Positions 1 through 11,540 of a DNA stretch of 64,000 bases are shown here, piece after piece. Origin of the DNA: Paralvinella palmiformis (Eukaryota; Annelida; Polychaeta; Terebellida; Alvinellidae). The translations under genes and the position numbers were made by a program. The notes beneath the pieces were generated by a model. It was not told where the DNA came from. It ran no database searches and saw nothing but the letters and a program-made list of their open reading frames with translations. How positions within the stretch are numbered: the first letter of the stretch is position 1; each line of letters starts with the position of its first letter. Location of the stretch: the NCBI GenBank assembly GCA_025642065.1, contig JAODUP010000047.1, positions 483,001 to 547,000 on the forward strand. Reading direction: 5' to 3'.

Positions 1-149
1 CAGGTGAAACTGTGACTGATATGGGTTTGTTGTAGTGCTTTGTGATAACTGAACTGGTTTTGCACATTTACTAAATGGCGTTGGCATGGCTTCATCATAT
101 CTCTCTATGAGTTGTGTCCCAGGAACGATAGTGTATTATGATGACATGA

Positions 150-275
150 TGTATGTTCGTGACAACAAATTATGATGACGTCAGCCCCTATGCTGTATGT
201 TACTGATGATGTCACGGCGTGTTGTGTCACTGAATCATGTTCGTGACAACATGTTATGGTTATGTCAGGTTGGTT
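150..275. repeat. Decayed direct repeat, about 85-bp spacing
   Basis: The phrase gttcgtgacaacaaattatg at about 154 recurs as gttcgtgacaacatgttatg at about 239. Both are followed by a dinucleotide-shifted gatgacgtcag / gttatgtcag stretch. Only two recognisable copies are present. Confidence 0.5.
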
Positions 276-1679
276 GACGTGTTTCGGCGAGAGAACGTGT
301 ATCGCACACGTATCCTTGCGACAAAACATTACGAAGACAAGAGTAATGATATATTTATGTTTGGTGCTATTATGACGAGAGCCAATTATGATATGTGTAT
401 GGCATGGAACGTTATGATGGTATTAGCTTTCGCGATGTATGTTAAGAAACATTATGACAACAGTCTGTGATGAATGTTGTGCGTTTGGAATGGGTAATAC
501 AATCAAGTTTATTTAAATGATATCACCAGTAAACGTAGATTACAGTTAGACGTTTAGTAATTTTATATAGATATAATATTCAGTACTAATTTATAGTACT
601 AGATCTATATGTTTTATATGTTTACCGATTTCATCACAATGTTATGCATCAAATTAAAGATCAAACTGCATAAATAAAATTAAAGTATTAAATTCTTATA
701 TTGCTCAAAGACTTTTATGGTGTCTTTTAATGCTAATACCCATATTTGATATACAACTATAAAATATAGGAATTTGAGAGTGAAAGAATCCATTGGAATT
801 GGGAGTCTGCTCATTATTAACTTTGTTTTTCAAATAATTATTCTTTGGGTTCTTGGTAATAGTAATCCTGTGTCATTTGTGGTTGCTAAACTGACAATCC
901 AGTTGACTAGAGAAATCAGGATGTATATATATATTACAGTTAATCTGTATTTATTTACCGGTATTCCATATATATATTGTGCAATCCCTGCGCAAATGCA
1001 TTTGTATAATCATGTAATATGCTTATTACCTGAAATTTTCAGGTATTAAATGTGTATTAAATCTCAGTTTAACTGTTAACAATAGACGTTCGGGTAATAT
1101 ACATGTTATCTGATTATACAGATTAACTGTAACAAATATATGCAGGATGTTTCATCTATCACTTGATTTCATTACCTTGGGTGTGTAATAATTTGGCCAG
1201 AAAACAACAACAAAATACATTTATATATCAAGCACGCCATTATTCCAATATGTGTTCATCTCTTTGCCATTCCCAGAAAACTGACGTTATCCAATTGAGA
1301 AACAGATTTGCATTGTTCTACGGCCATAGGCACGATCAAAATAGATGGAAGTTTGACCACTCATTAAAACTAATTCGTAATTGAGTGACAGTTAGGCGAA
1401 TCGTTGGTGGATCATTAATATCCATGATTTTAACACACGATTGGTTGTCATTTAGATGGATTGTCTATTATTAGAAGATAGATTATAAACCTTCCAGCAT
1501 TAATGCCACATACAACTCTGGCTTTGGGTGTATATGTAATTATTTCCTTATTGAACTCAAAGCATTTCAGTGATGGCCTATTATGCCTTATTTAGATGAT
1601 TCCAATAACAATTTAGTTGAATGACGTTATTGGTCACTCTGTCACATAGTATATTTTACATGTAGAAATGGCATACTAA

Positions 1680-2032
1680 GAATAATATAATAATAATATG
1701 TGGCATTTATATAGCGCCCTATTCAGCTAGAAGCTGCTCTAAGGCGCTTTACATTTACAATGTTATTTACAATATTATTATCCCTGACTCAGACCTGTTT
1801 CCACCCAGCACCAATCTAAACTCCCAATGGAGCATACAACGCGCGTGCTGCCATTATAGGCGCAAAGCGTTACTCAAACACGTAGCCATCGCGTCCCGTC
1901 AGGTACTGATTTTTTTTATGGATGAGTGAACCAGTCGCCACGTGACGGCATTGCAGCTCACGGAGCCTCGAACCCGCGACCATTCGCCTATGAGTCCTAC
2001 GCTCTAACTAACTGCGATATCTAGGCTCGATA
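1680..2032 (-). mobile_element. tRNA-derived SINE with AT-rich tail
   Basis: Read on the minus strand, 2026 down to 1961 looks like a tRNA: an A-box-like GCAGTTAGTTAGAGCG and a good B box GGTCGCGGGTTCGAGGCTCC. The body continues to a 3' end with gcgccttagagc and gggcgctatataaatg, then ATT-type repeats at 1680-1700. That ATATAAATG plus ATTATT ending is common in marine invertebrate SINEs. It is an old copy and not a functional tRNA, because the acceptor ends do not pair. Confidence 0.7.
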
Positions 2033-2341
2033 ATAAGTTTGTGTTGACACGAATCACTTTGGGTTGGCTGCCGTGTAGCTAATTAATTATAAAGCAGAAT
2101 ATGTACACATGCTCGAGAACTTTAAAACTTATCACCCGAAATTGGTGAACAGATAATCTGTGAAATAGAAGAAAACATTATTCGTTACAGTCAACTTTGA
2201 TTTTGTTTATAGTCATGTTGAAGTACTGTAGATTTTATTTGAGAAAGTGGAGGCCATGGTTCATGATGTGATAACTATTCACCTGTATACTCAAGTATAC
2301 AAAAAGTTGGAATCTTGAGCAACAATAACAATTGTATCATA

Positions 2342-2345
<4 letters not shown>

Positions 2346-2412
<67 letters not shown>
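2346..2412. repeat. Compound microsatellite (TA)n(GA)n
   Basis: About 21 TA units run directly into about 12 GA units. Confidence 0.95.
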
Positions 2413-2495
2413 CCTATACACACACTCACTCACACATGGCCAGTCACATATTGTCACAGTTAATTGCCCTCTCATGGACATCAGTAACAATTTAA

Positions 2496-2498
<3 letters not shown>

Positions 2499-2533
<35 letters not shown>
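2499..2533. repeat. (TA)n microsatellite
   Basis: Uninterrupted TA dinucleotides, about 17 units. Confidence 0.95.
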
Positions 2534-2536
<3 letters not shown>

Positions 2537-3286
2537 CAGACAGAATGTTCCACTCAGTTGCCCAAAGTCTACTGTAATATCTGGCTAGGTTTAAGATATT
2601 TTCTATAGCTGTGTACATAAAGCTTTATTTACGTGGCTGCTCTACAAATATGTCATTTAGCGGCAGATGACCAATATCTGTAACATCTTTATGTAATATT
2701 ACTGCAGGCTTAGCGCTTGTCTGTGTTGGGAGTCTGTGTATTAACTTATTCAGATAGAGCATAGGCGAGGATAGTGAGTGATAGGTAGGTGTGTGTGGGT
2801 GTGTGTTAAAAGTCTGCCTATGTCTGGTGTGCCTATACCCATGTGTTTCTTTGATTGGGCCTATATTTTTGTCTCCTTTGGGCTGTGTATTTGTCTGTTT
2901 AGGCCTGTGTGTTTGTCTGGTTGGGTCTCTGTTTTCTGGTTAGAAAGCTGTGTTTTATGGTTAGTGCTGTGTATTTGCGGATATCCCTGTGTGTGTGTGT
3001 GTGTGTGCACGCACAGACATCACAATATTGCCAATAACCTAGGCGAGAGAGACCGTCCACCATATAATTCGATCCGTTCACTTCATGCATGCCACTGGCA
3101 GCTGGCTGCAATGTTTTTGTTACATTCAGGATCAATGATCTCACCAGGATCCGGTTTAGATTGCAGGATGGGTTATGCGTGAGCAAGGAAGCCTCGGCCT
3201 CTGGCTCCGACACACACCATCCTCCCACTGTCTGGTGCTCTGTGGGATAGGATAGGTCTGACCACCACCGGAAGCCTACATTTGGA

Positions 3287-3288
<2 letters not shown>

Positions 3289-3320
<32 letters not shown>
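3289..3320. repeat. (AT)n microsatellite
   Basis: About 16 AT units, 90 bp upstream of the first visible exon. Confidence 0.95.
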
Positions 3321-3322
<2 letters not shown>

Positions 3323-3410
3323 TACAGACATACGCCTAGGCTACTCCAGTCCTCAGTTTTTGATATTGGTTTGTGATTTGATTACGGATTGTCTTTTTCT
3401 TTATTTCCAG

Positions 3411-3441
3411 GATGATGAATCGAGCTGTGATAACCATGATG
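3411..3441 (+). CDS. ARHGAP21: ARHGAP21/23-like exon: 31-nt PDZ micro-exon
   Basis: A 31-nt exon bounded by a textbook acceptor (tctttttctttatttccag) and a perfect GTAAGT donor. Read in phase 0 it encodes DDESSCDNHD plus the first base of a Gly codon completed by the next exon. The vertebrate proteins have an acidic stretch of similar length (DEENG-like) in exactly this place, just before LEPMDTIF, within the variable loop after the first PDZ strands. The identification depends on splice phase and this position match, because 10 codons are too few for similarity alone. Another frame would start with two ATGs but would not join the next exon correctly. Confidence 0.82.
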
Positions 3442-4139
3442 GTAAGTCCAGTTTGTTGTTTTCGTCCAGGTTTCCGTATTTGTGTGTGTGTTTGTGTGTT
3501 TTAGCAGTCTGTAAAAAAGCTACTAGCACAGATAATTGGGGTTTATGGGCAGACAGACAGTCTGGATGATTCCTTAGGGGACTCGATCTATGTGGAGGGA
3601 AGGAGGGGGGGGGAAACGTTTTATCAAGAAATGCAGTAAGTAGTCAAACATACTTGGATTCTTCTCCAGGTAATGCTTGTACTTGACCATGGGAGTTCCG
3701 GGTACTTTTCAGTGTATTGTTTGGGTTCTGTTTGTGGGCTAGCGATTTAGGCACTTTACTAAGTATCCTGACACGAAACAGAAAGTGTGTATTTGGGGGG
3801 TGGATCAGAAAGAGAAAATGTGTATGTGGGGGGGGGGTGGATTAGAAAGAGAAAGTATGTATGTGGGGATGGATTGGAAACAGAAAGTGTGTATGTGTCC
3901 GGAGGTTGGATGCAACATCTATAATTTGATTCCACCTGAACCTTATGGAATTAAAACGATTTTGACTAATTTAACAGCTCTGATCATTCGATTGTGATAT
4001 TTTTTTATATGTGTGTGTTTTTAAATGGTTATTTTGATGGATGTTCGGTATATTTGCGGTAGTGGAGGAGCTATGTCTGTATCGTAGGAAGCGGGAGCAT
4101 TAATGCTGAAGCAATTTTGTAACGCAGCAAACAGTTACC

Positions 4140-4520
4140 GAAGCTACCTGAGTTGGATTTCGAAATTGAAATATTTGTGAACTTTGCTGACCACTTCACT
4201 CCGATTCTTCAAAAACCTACACATCGGCTGCCAGTAAAACAGCGTAGTCGTTTCAAGATTTTACCAACAGCTTGTAAATCTATCAGTTTCCAGTCCAGAT
4301 GTCTGTAATCTGTTGTTCGGCAAACGTGATCTCCAAATCTCTGATCATCCAGTCGGATACTTTTACAAGTTCCTGTGACGCTGACTCTCCGGGTCAAGTG
4401 CTGATTTGCCCTCTTTTTTATATGAGGTGTCATTTTATGATGGAAGTAACAGTCAATGTCTGGCATCTTAAAAGTTTTAAATCTTTTTTGAAGACTCACC
4501 TGTTTAATCTTCTTTTTAGT
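4140..4520 (+). mobile_element. Decayed LINE fragment (C-terminal end of a reverse transcriptase ORF)
   Basis: At 4222-4280 one frame reads HRLPVKQRSRFKIL, matching the LHWLPVKQRIxFKIL signature found just after the reverse-transcriptase core of CR1/L2/Rex-type non-LTR retrotransposons. At about 4470-4510 another frame reads FKSFLKTHLFNLLF, the usual closing motif FKxxLKTHLF of the same ORFs. The spacing of about 250 bp is right, but stops and frameshifts separate the two, so this is a dead remnant. The exact clade is not resolved. Confidence 0.65.
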
Positions 4521-4566
4521 AAAAATAAATATTTCAGGATCTTTACTGATTTTTCAACATTTCTAA

Positions 4567-4576
<10 letters not shown>

Positions 4577-4615
<39 letters not shown>

Positions 4616-4620
4616 CATAC
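4577..4620. repeat. (TA)n microsatellite with (CATA) tail
   Basis: About 17 TA units followed by acatacatac, downstream of the LINE remnant. Confidence 0.93.
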
Positions 4621-5922
4621 AAGGCTTTTCCTGTAGATTGCCTTTGGATGGTGTCTGTTAGAAAAGGTACATTGTTAAAATCTACATCATCATCATCATC
4701 ATCATGAATGTTTACCAATTGTCATACTGGTAAAACGCAAATATTGGTTTCTGAGCTTCACTAACAAATATCATAGCTCTAGTATAAGCTAATGTTATCA
4801 CAGTGTTGTCCTGTATTTTACCTTTTAAAACAAAATCTTAATCTTTAGTGGTACAAATCTAGCTGTTAGTCCGAAGTCTTGATTATTGTAGTTAGGGAGC
4901 TCGTTTGTTTTTGTTTTCACCAAACCTCCCCCGGGGGTCCTGTTTAATCACGCAGTAATATTGGGTGTATAGCTGCCAATAAAAATATAAAATTAATTAA
5001 CCGTATTTTACAATCAGGACTAAATATTGCTGAGCTTACAGCTATTTCTCTATATATATATATGTACAATGAGCCTTTAATGTAAGAAGAGCAGTTGATG
5101 AATGGTGTTCTATTAAATATACATTATTGTTGTTATTATTATTATGAAGGCAGATTTCATGATAAAGTATTCTCTTGCTGAATGCAGCACAGAATTAAAT
5201 AGATGAGAGATGTTATGTTATTTTTGAAATTGTTTCTTTCCAATTCTAATAAAAAATCCTTTTATGAAAAACTTTATTTCTAAAAAAGCTAATTTTACAA
5301 TTTCTTCACAATTTTTTCTCCCAATTGCGGAAAATCGGCATGTTTAGTGCCCAGAACTTGTATATATTTTTATACTTCTGCGTGAGGTTAGGTGATTTTC
5401 TAATGTTGACGAGTCATATTGAAATATTCCACCTATAGACTGGAATCTTAGTGAAATGACTGTAATGCGCAGGTGAGTCATCTTAGTTAAGTTGCCTAGA
5501 ACTAACTAGCAGGCACATCACTGGATGGAAGCATATTCCACAGAGCTAGCTATATTTTGGGATTTATACAAATTCTATACACACACACACACACACACAG
5601 AAAGACTATGTTGGCTTAGATTTACACAATATCAACTTTCTCAACAGTCCTATCAAATTTCATCTTTATTGCCCAGATGCTTACCTCACTCATTGAGTGA
5701 CTGGCTACTCTGGCTGACTGACTGACTGACCCATTCATTAAATGACTGGCTACTCTGACTGACTGACTGTACTTGGGTCTCTGTTTGGGTTAGATCTCTC
5801 CCAGAAGATAATTCCATCATTTGGTGGCACTATATCAGGTTTGTTTTTTATTATTATTCCGATTGAATGATAGACACACACACTGGGAGGTCCTGTCATC
5901 GTAATTCAATCTCAACTTGGTC

Positions 5923-5925
<3 letters not shown>

Positions 5926-5973
<48 letters not shown>

Positions 5974-6037
5974 CTAACCATATCCATGTCAAGTGGATAT
6001 GCCAAGACTAGATGATGATGATGATGATGATGATGAT
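5926..6037. repeat. (TA)n and (GAT)n microsatellites
   Basis: About 22 TA units at 5926-5969 and nine GAT units at 6011-6037, with 41 bp between. The trinucleotide run gives poly-Asp or poly-His in spurious frames. Confidence 0.93.
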
Positions 6038-7012
6038 AATGCACGGTTGATAAAAGTATCCTTACTAGCAGCAGTTATCCCAATAGAGTTTACAGTGAAA
6101 TTCCATTATAACAAACAGTATTATAATGGCTATATCGTTATTATAAGTCATACAATAACAGATTTGTATATACAGTTTTATATTCTCTCATCAGTCCATG
6201 GAGAGTGTATGATTTCAGTTTAATGTGCTTATGCAATCATATGTCGGATTTCTTAGAGTGGTTGAGATCTACTAGTTTGTGATTGTCACAAGATGGCGCT
6301 ACGGGTCTTTAGTCAGAAATAAGTATGTGAGAGTTATGGCTACAGGCTGATGGCGGGCACACTCCCCTGCTACATCAGTGGATGTCTGTCATTGGAAAAA
6401 TGTGGCTGGGTGGGGAGATGGGGGTTCTTCTCTCAAACTATGGCATTTGATGGCATTCTGAGCCAAAATTTGTTTGTACCGTTGAACTGAAATGGTGCTC
6501 TCAGGCCAAAACTATTAACTACAGGTAGGATAACTTTGGAAATCAGTTTTGTCATTGATTGTAATCACTTGGCACAAACTGATTAACTTTTTGCTTCGTT
6601 ATCGGATAAAATATAGGTGTGGGGTGTGTTTGCGTGTGTGTTGCAGGTATCTTTATTTACGGTGGTGCATGTAATGTCTAGATCTCTTTACTGATTACGT
6701 GAAAGCCATCAAAATATATAGTTTTATTGTTTTGGTGTATTTCGACCCGTGCTTGTTTGATTGGAGATACTAGCAGAAGAATAACACACGATTTCTCACT
6801 GTTTTCACCATCACCTGGTATCATCAGGATTGGCCACACAACACTCAGAACACAGACATCGGAATATTGTTACTCACCGACATTTTTAAGTCTTCGTATC
6901 AAATGGTGCTGTTCGGGATTTAGCACCATGTAGAATCGTTCAAAGAGGGTGTATTCTAGGGAATGTAATGGCTTTTATCCCGTCTGTCTGCTTGCATTTT
7001 TTCACGTACTGA

Positions 7013-7055
7013 TCACACACACACAGACACACACAGAGAGAGAGAGAGAGAGAGA
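7013..7055. repeat. Compound (CA)n(GA)n microsatellite
   Basis: Interrupted CA units followed by about eight uninterrupted GA units. Confidence 0.9.
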
Positions 7056-7723
7056 AGATGTTCCAGTCCCAGGCCATGATTATAGCATTCAGTACACACA
7101 GCATTATTTACATATTTTCCAATATTCCCCATCCAGCTTGTCCAGCCTTCCTTTTTAACATCCCGGATTAGTACGAACACGTATTATGCCAGTTAATTGC
7201 GTATTTAATTACTGGCCCTCAAGGATGACGTTCTCAGCCGTCCAGTAGAGGCAGCCATTTCTATCATGTTATAATTGATCACCATGCCACTAGCCCAATA
7301 ACTGTGTGGGTGTTGGGAATTTGGTACCCGGTTGGATCTTCGGCGCTCTGACAGTATCCCGACTTGTGCTGTTTGTGTGACACCTGCTCCCGGTGATGGT
7401 TGCCAGCGGATGCTAGCTAGTTATGATCATGCCTGTAGGGTCGGACCGGATTTGATGAATGGCCTTTTGGAAATCATGTCCAGGTCAAGGCCTTCCGGAT
7501 CAGATGGATTCCTCGGGAGTTGTTGTGGAGCGGGCTCGCTCTGTTGGATCAGTTTTTTTTGTTTGGAGGGGAGGTCGACCTTGCGTTGGTTGGCACCTGT
7601 AAGGGACTTAATGAACCTTTGTCTGTCCTATTGTGTTGCTGGGCCAGAAACTTTTGTTGCTTTGAACTTTGGCGGAGGAAGAACACGTATCAGGTGTTGG
7701 CTTTGTGTGGTACTTTGTCTGGT

Positions 7724-7724
7724 G

Positions 7725-7759
<35 letters not shown>

Positions 7760-7770
7760 TGTATGTGTGT
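7724..7770. repeat. Compound (CT)n(GT)n microsatellite
   Basis: About nine CT units running into an imperfect GT run. Confidence 0.92.
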
Positions 7771-7789
7771 GATAATGTACTGACACATA

Positions 7790-7965
7790 GAATCCTGAAT
7801 CGTGCATACAACCTCTAGTCGATTCATCAACTGACTAGAATCGGAGAAGTTCATTCTCATGTTAGGTTCTGTACAACAAAACTCCAAAATGTGAATAACT
7901 TGCCGGCATGGATAATCATGGATTATGAATACAGCTTCTGAACGATTCATCAGGTATTGAAGTGA
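7790..7965. repeat. Decayed tandem duplication, about 123-bp period
   Basis: Two diverged units share gaatcctgaat / aatcatggatt-type segments and an identical gattcatca at 7821 and 7944. In minus-strand translation the two units give MNRSEAVFII and MNRLEVVCTI, 41 codons apart. It is noncoding. Confidence 0.55.
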
Positions 7966-8189
7966 AGAATCCTACAGCCAACCAGTATCATGGTATAGCT
8001 TTACTAATATTAGACGCACGCGGGCGCAGACACACACACACACACACACAGAGGGAGACTGTCTGGATCCCTATCCGCCTACCTACCAGGCCGTGGACAC
8101 CTTGGCCAAACCATCAGCCAGATTGTTAACACAAGTTTGTTCACCTGTAAAAAGCCTCCACCGATCGGCCGCTCCCCCCCCCCCCACAG

Positions 8190-8231
8190 TCAGCGAAGCC
8201 GAGCCGAGTGAAGACTCCGAGCCGGAGTCAG
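8190..8231 (+). CDS. ARHGAP21: Candidate alternative 42-nt acidic micro-exon
   Basis: This segment follows a long C-rich tract ending in CAG and is followed by a weak GTGTAC donor. It begins with two bases and ends with one, so it fits between the 3411-3441 exon (one base left over) and the 11098 exon (two bases needed). In that phase it encodes a joining Val then SEAEPSEDSEPES. This acidic insert would extend the acidic loop just before LEPMD in the PDZ domain. It has no in-frame stop and is unusually GC-rich beside its AT-rich neighbours. The weak donor and short length mean chance is possible. Confidence 0.4.
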
Positions 8232-9610
8232 GTGTACCAATTGTTCCTGGACTCCATAGCCAGCTGGCATAATCAGGATGATGTTTACAGGAGCAGTGAT
8301 CTAGAGTACTGTCTGGAAATCACCTGAGAGATAGCTGCTCTGGCCGGCCATATAGCACCCAGAGAAAGATAGAGAGAGAGAGATGGAATCATATCTACAG
8401 ACAGGATTAAGACATATTGTGGATTTAGATTTTCCAGTTTCTGGATCTGTATGTTTTTTTATTGTGGTTGTTTTAAAAGATTTTTTTCTGTTGTAGTTTT
8501 TGTAGTTTCGGAAATTGTCATCTTGTATTATCAGATAAGAGCTGACTTTGTCACTGATAAATAGGAATTACTGATTGGTAGATTGGGATTAATGTGTCAT
8601 AAATAGTAATTACAATGTGATATGGTTTGTGTGCAATATATACATAGGTACGGGTGAGATATTTTTGGCAAATGGCTTGGGCAAGGGAGATATAGTTTTG
8701 AGTTGATTTCCTGAATTATTTTCAGTGACTGAGGTAAGTAAATTTGGAAGAAGGAATAGGTCAGTGGCTAGTTAGTTTGTATAGATATTGGTCTCCATGT
8801 GTGTGTGCGTGAGTACGTGTGAGTGTGTTATGTTATGTTACATGTGTGTGTGTGTGAGAGAGAGTACTGAGAATTAAAACTTTGATATCATGTTTTCAAA
8901 AATTTGGCAATATTAAATCATTTGTTGCAAGGTGAATAGATTTATTTAGAAGATATATGACCAAAATCATTGGAACACACACACGCACGCACACACGCAA
9001 TCTGTCTATTATTATTTAGAAGCTACCAGTATTAAAAATCTTATCCTGTTCAAACTGACTGAATGACATGTCATTGTTTACTTTACACTTGAACTATAGA
9101 TTATTGTTACACATAACTAATTATTAATATGATAAACTTATCAGATTAGCCACACACAAAAAAAAAACCTGAGCACAGTTTTCTGAGTTAGATATAAAAC
9201 ATCCTGAATATAGAGATAGATAGAGAGAGAGAAAGAGAGTATGGTCCAGAATTCTACATCTCTGAAGTGCCTTCCCACCGGAGCATATTTCAAACTAGAA
9301 CTGTCTTTATAGATGACTAATGCCTTTAGCTTCTAAGAATACTGGCCTATCCCTGCCGTTTGGCTGTTATCAGTGTGGGAGAAGTAGATACGGCTTGATG
9401 ACAAACATCATTTTTCTATCTCAGGAAACATATAGTGTTAAATGAAGGGGCCCGTCATTTCTTTTGAAGACGTCAGTGGCCTTTTTTTCCGTGAATCAAT
9501 GATACGTCTATATCGGCAGGTGCTTCATGGGGTGGCACCCGAAATGCGGGGTATGTTATTGGTTGTTATCACTTAGGAACAGGAAAATGGTGACCGTAGA
9601 CTAGATACAG

Positions 9611-9895
9611 GATGTGGTATTACTATTAGTTTTGATATGATTTCTGGCCTTTGTTAACCATTCGTGTGTGTGTGTGTGTGTGTGAATGGATGTGTGAAAT
9701 ATTCGTTTAAATGAAAGTGTTTTTGAAAATGTTGGCTCCTGTCTAAACACACACACACACACACAAACAGGATGTGGTATTGGTGTATTTGTTTAATTTT
9801 TATATGATTTCTGGTCTGTGTAAACCATTCATGTGTGGACTGATGTGTGTAAAGCATTTGTTTTTGAATGTATGTGTGTGCGTGTGTGTGTGTAT
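9611..9895. repeat. Tandem duplication with 160-bp period around TG repeats
   Basis: The sequence gatgtggtat occurs at 9611 and again at 9771. After each come a tatgatttctgg stretch, a taaccattc / aaccattc stretch, a TG-rich run and a further shared gtttttgaa segment. The copies have diverged and the microsatellite lengths differ. Confidence 0.7.
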
Positions 9896-10900
9896 GTATG
9901 TATGTCTGTGGGTGGGGTCATTTTCGGTCTATTTTTCCTGTCTCACCCATTCAGTTGGTATAAGAACAATACACACCAACCAGGCTATAACATATAATAT
10001 CAATTGTGTTCCAATAACCTGCCCTATTGTTATTTTATATAATAGACTGATTCACAAGTGGTTTGTGGTGATTTTTTCTCTCTCTGTCTGTCAAAAGCGG
10101 ACAAGTAATTGTTGTTATTTCCTGCGATCAGTTGATAAAAACGTACCGTGAGAAATATTGTTTTCATTGATCAAGAAAGTGGCGAGCCTCATTTTGCAGT
10201 ATGATACTGGCATCTTTGCTGATAGTCTTTATTATGGTAAGGTGTCTGTATGCTGGTGTTTGTTTGTTTGTGTGTTTGTGTGTGTGTGTGTGTGTGCACA
10301 TGTATATGTGGTTTCAGCCTGGATACTGTATTTCCCAGGTTTTCCACAAACTGTTTATGCTTGGTATTCTGATATTTATAGACAAATATACCTGGATTCC
10401 CATACAAGCACACGTGCATACATACGTAAACATATCGGACTCATCCACGAACCGGTTTATGTCAAACCTGACACTGTTTTCAACCAACCTGTGTCACAAG
10501 CCATTATTTGATCCATATGGAGGGGGGAAGTATTCTATTCTGACTGTAGCCCATTATCCCATAAGATTCTGGTGGCCCATTATGTTATTTGGTCTCTTTA
10601 AGTAGCAGTGGCCACCATTAGATTATATCAGATTCCATTAGATGGTAGCAGTCAGTTTCATTTTCAAGTCATAATTCTCATGTATTTCTTTGCTGCACTG
10701 ACTGACTGGCTCTAATCATCCCATACCCCCCCCCCCCTCACGCCAACCACCCACTCAGTGACACAGGTATTCTCAGTCCAACACACAATATGACTTTTGA
10801 GTTTAGAAATGGACTGTTGCATGACATAAGCAGCAGGAAAATGGGGGGGGATAATCTTTTTATTCCTGTATATTATTGAACCTCACTCATTCTCTTACTC

Positions 10901-11063
10901 GGGGCGCCTCCGTGGTATAGCGGTAGCGTGTTGGATCACAGATCACTACCACCATGTTTGAATCTCAGCGTGGACATATCTGAAGCTTCATTACCGTTGG
11001 AGATCGTTCGGCCCATTTAGCTTACCACGTGCACAAAAGTGGCCGTAAAACATCAGTCGTCAC
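10901..11063 (+). mobile_element. SINE family A, complete copy with 13-bp target-site duplication
   Basis: The element begins ggggcgcctccgtggtatag with an A-box-like tggtatagcggtagcgt and a B-box-like gtttgaatctc, and ends with gtgcacaaaagtggccgtaa plus a short tail. It is flanked by a perfect 13-bp direct repeat, cattctcttactc, at 10888-10900 and 11064-11076. The insertion point is 34 bp upstream of the PDZ exon start, so the downstream duplication now forms part of that exon's polypyrimidine and branch-point region. Confidence 0.85.
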
Positions 11064-11097
11064 CATTCTCTTACTCTTGCCAATTTCTCTCCTCCAG

Positions 11098-11275
11098 GAA
11101 GCCACCACAAGTACAGTAAGTTAGAGCCGATGGACACAATATTCGTGAAACATGTCAAGGATGGCGGGCCAGCGCAGCAGGCAGGACTTCAGAGAGGTGA
11201 CAGGATTGTGTCAGTCAATGGTGAGAGTGTCACCGGAATGTCCTACTCTCAGGTGATAGCTTTGATACAGTCAAG
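11098..11275 (+). CDS. ARHGAP21: ARHGAP21/23-like exon: central PDZ domain
   Basis: This exon encodes the core of the PDZ domain: [19 protein letters not shown], then the [17 protein letters not shown] turn (the GDxIxxVNG hallmark of PDZ domains), then [10 protein letters not shown], the helix that lines the ligand groove. PDZ domains bind C-terminal peptides; in vertebrate ARHGAP21 this region serves localisation. The acceptor is tctctcctccag and the donor AAG|GTTAGT. It enters with two bases of a split Gly codon and leaves with two bases (AG) completed by C of the 22269 exon to give Ser, reproducing the family order IQNSD. The similarity to vertebrate ARHGAP21/23 is near-continuous across the exon. 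The ATG at 11130 is an internal Met. Confidence 0.95.
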
Positions 11276-11319
11276 GTTAGTACAGTACTACATCTACAGG
11301 ATGTTGATGGTGAGAGATA

Positions 11320-11540
11320 ATAATAATAATACATAACATTTGTATAGCATCCTATCCAGTTAAATATAATAATAATAATATCTTTGATAACAATAACTTG
11401 CATATAAAAATGCATGTCAAATACACTTGTTAAATAGAATTTCACTGGAATTCTAATTAGTTTAAACTTCTTTTTTGTCTGTTTTCAGCTTAGATTTAAA
11501 AATCTTAAAGAGTGCTATATAAATGTGGGATAATAATTAA
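11320..11540. repeat. Old ATT-tailed repeat, possibly nested
   Basis: ATAATAAT runs at 11323-11334 and 11367-11381 flank a tttgtatagcatcctatccag segment. At about 11505 the phrase aagagtgctatataaatg precedes another taataatta. These match, in both orientations, the 3' end of the SINE at 1680-2032, so one or two decayed copies of that family are likely. Confidence 0.45.

Larger units (their letters stand above)
1..3410 (+). other. Intron upstream of the first visible exon (partial)
   Basis: No coding exon was recognised here. I looked for the expected upstream PDZ segment of ARHGAP21/23 (GFGF loop, FIVYPPES-like stretch) and did not find it, so that exon should lie before position 1. The stretch holds a decayed direct repeat at 150-275, a minus-strand tRNA-derived SINE at about 1680-2030, and microsatellites at 2346-2412, 2499-2533, 2989-3008 and 3289-3320. 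It ends in a strong polypyrimidine tract and CAG acceptor at 3410. Confidence 0.8.
3442..11097 (+). other. Intron between PDZ exons 1 and 2 of this window
   Basis: About 7.7 kb. It contains a decayed LINE fragment (about 4140-4520), many CA/TG/AT/GA microsatellites, two local duplications (about 7790-7960 and 9611-9890), a candidate acidic micro-exon at 8190-8231 and a full-length SINE with target-site duplication immediately before the 3' end. No other gene was recognised; the open frames around 7332-7772 and 9774-10605 are driven by TG/CA repeats. Confidence 0.8.

Noticed and set aside
1961..2026. Functional tRNA gene on the minus strand
   Set aside because: A and B boxes are good, but the acceptor ends do not pair and the segment continues into a SINE body with an ATT-type tail.
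2778..3182. 134-codon + strand frame rich in Val/Cys/Leu
   Set aside because: Composition comes from GTGT-rich low-complexity sequence and it overlaps an equally open antisense frame.
7332..7783. Open frames of 146 and 87 codons around 7.5 kb
   Set aside because: Two overlapping frames on the same strand run into a CT/GT microsatellite; neither shows a recognisable domain nor suitable splice sites in phase with the gene.
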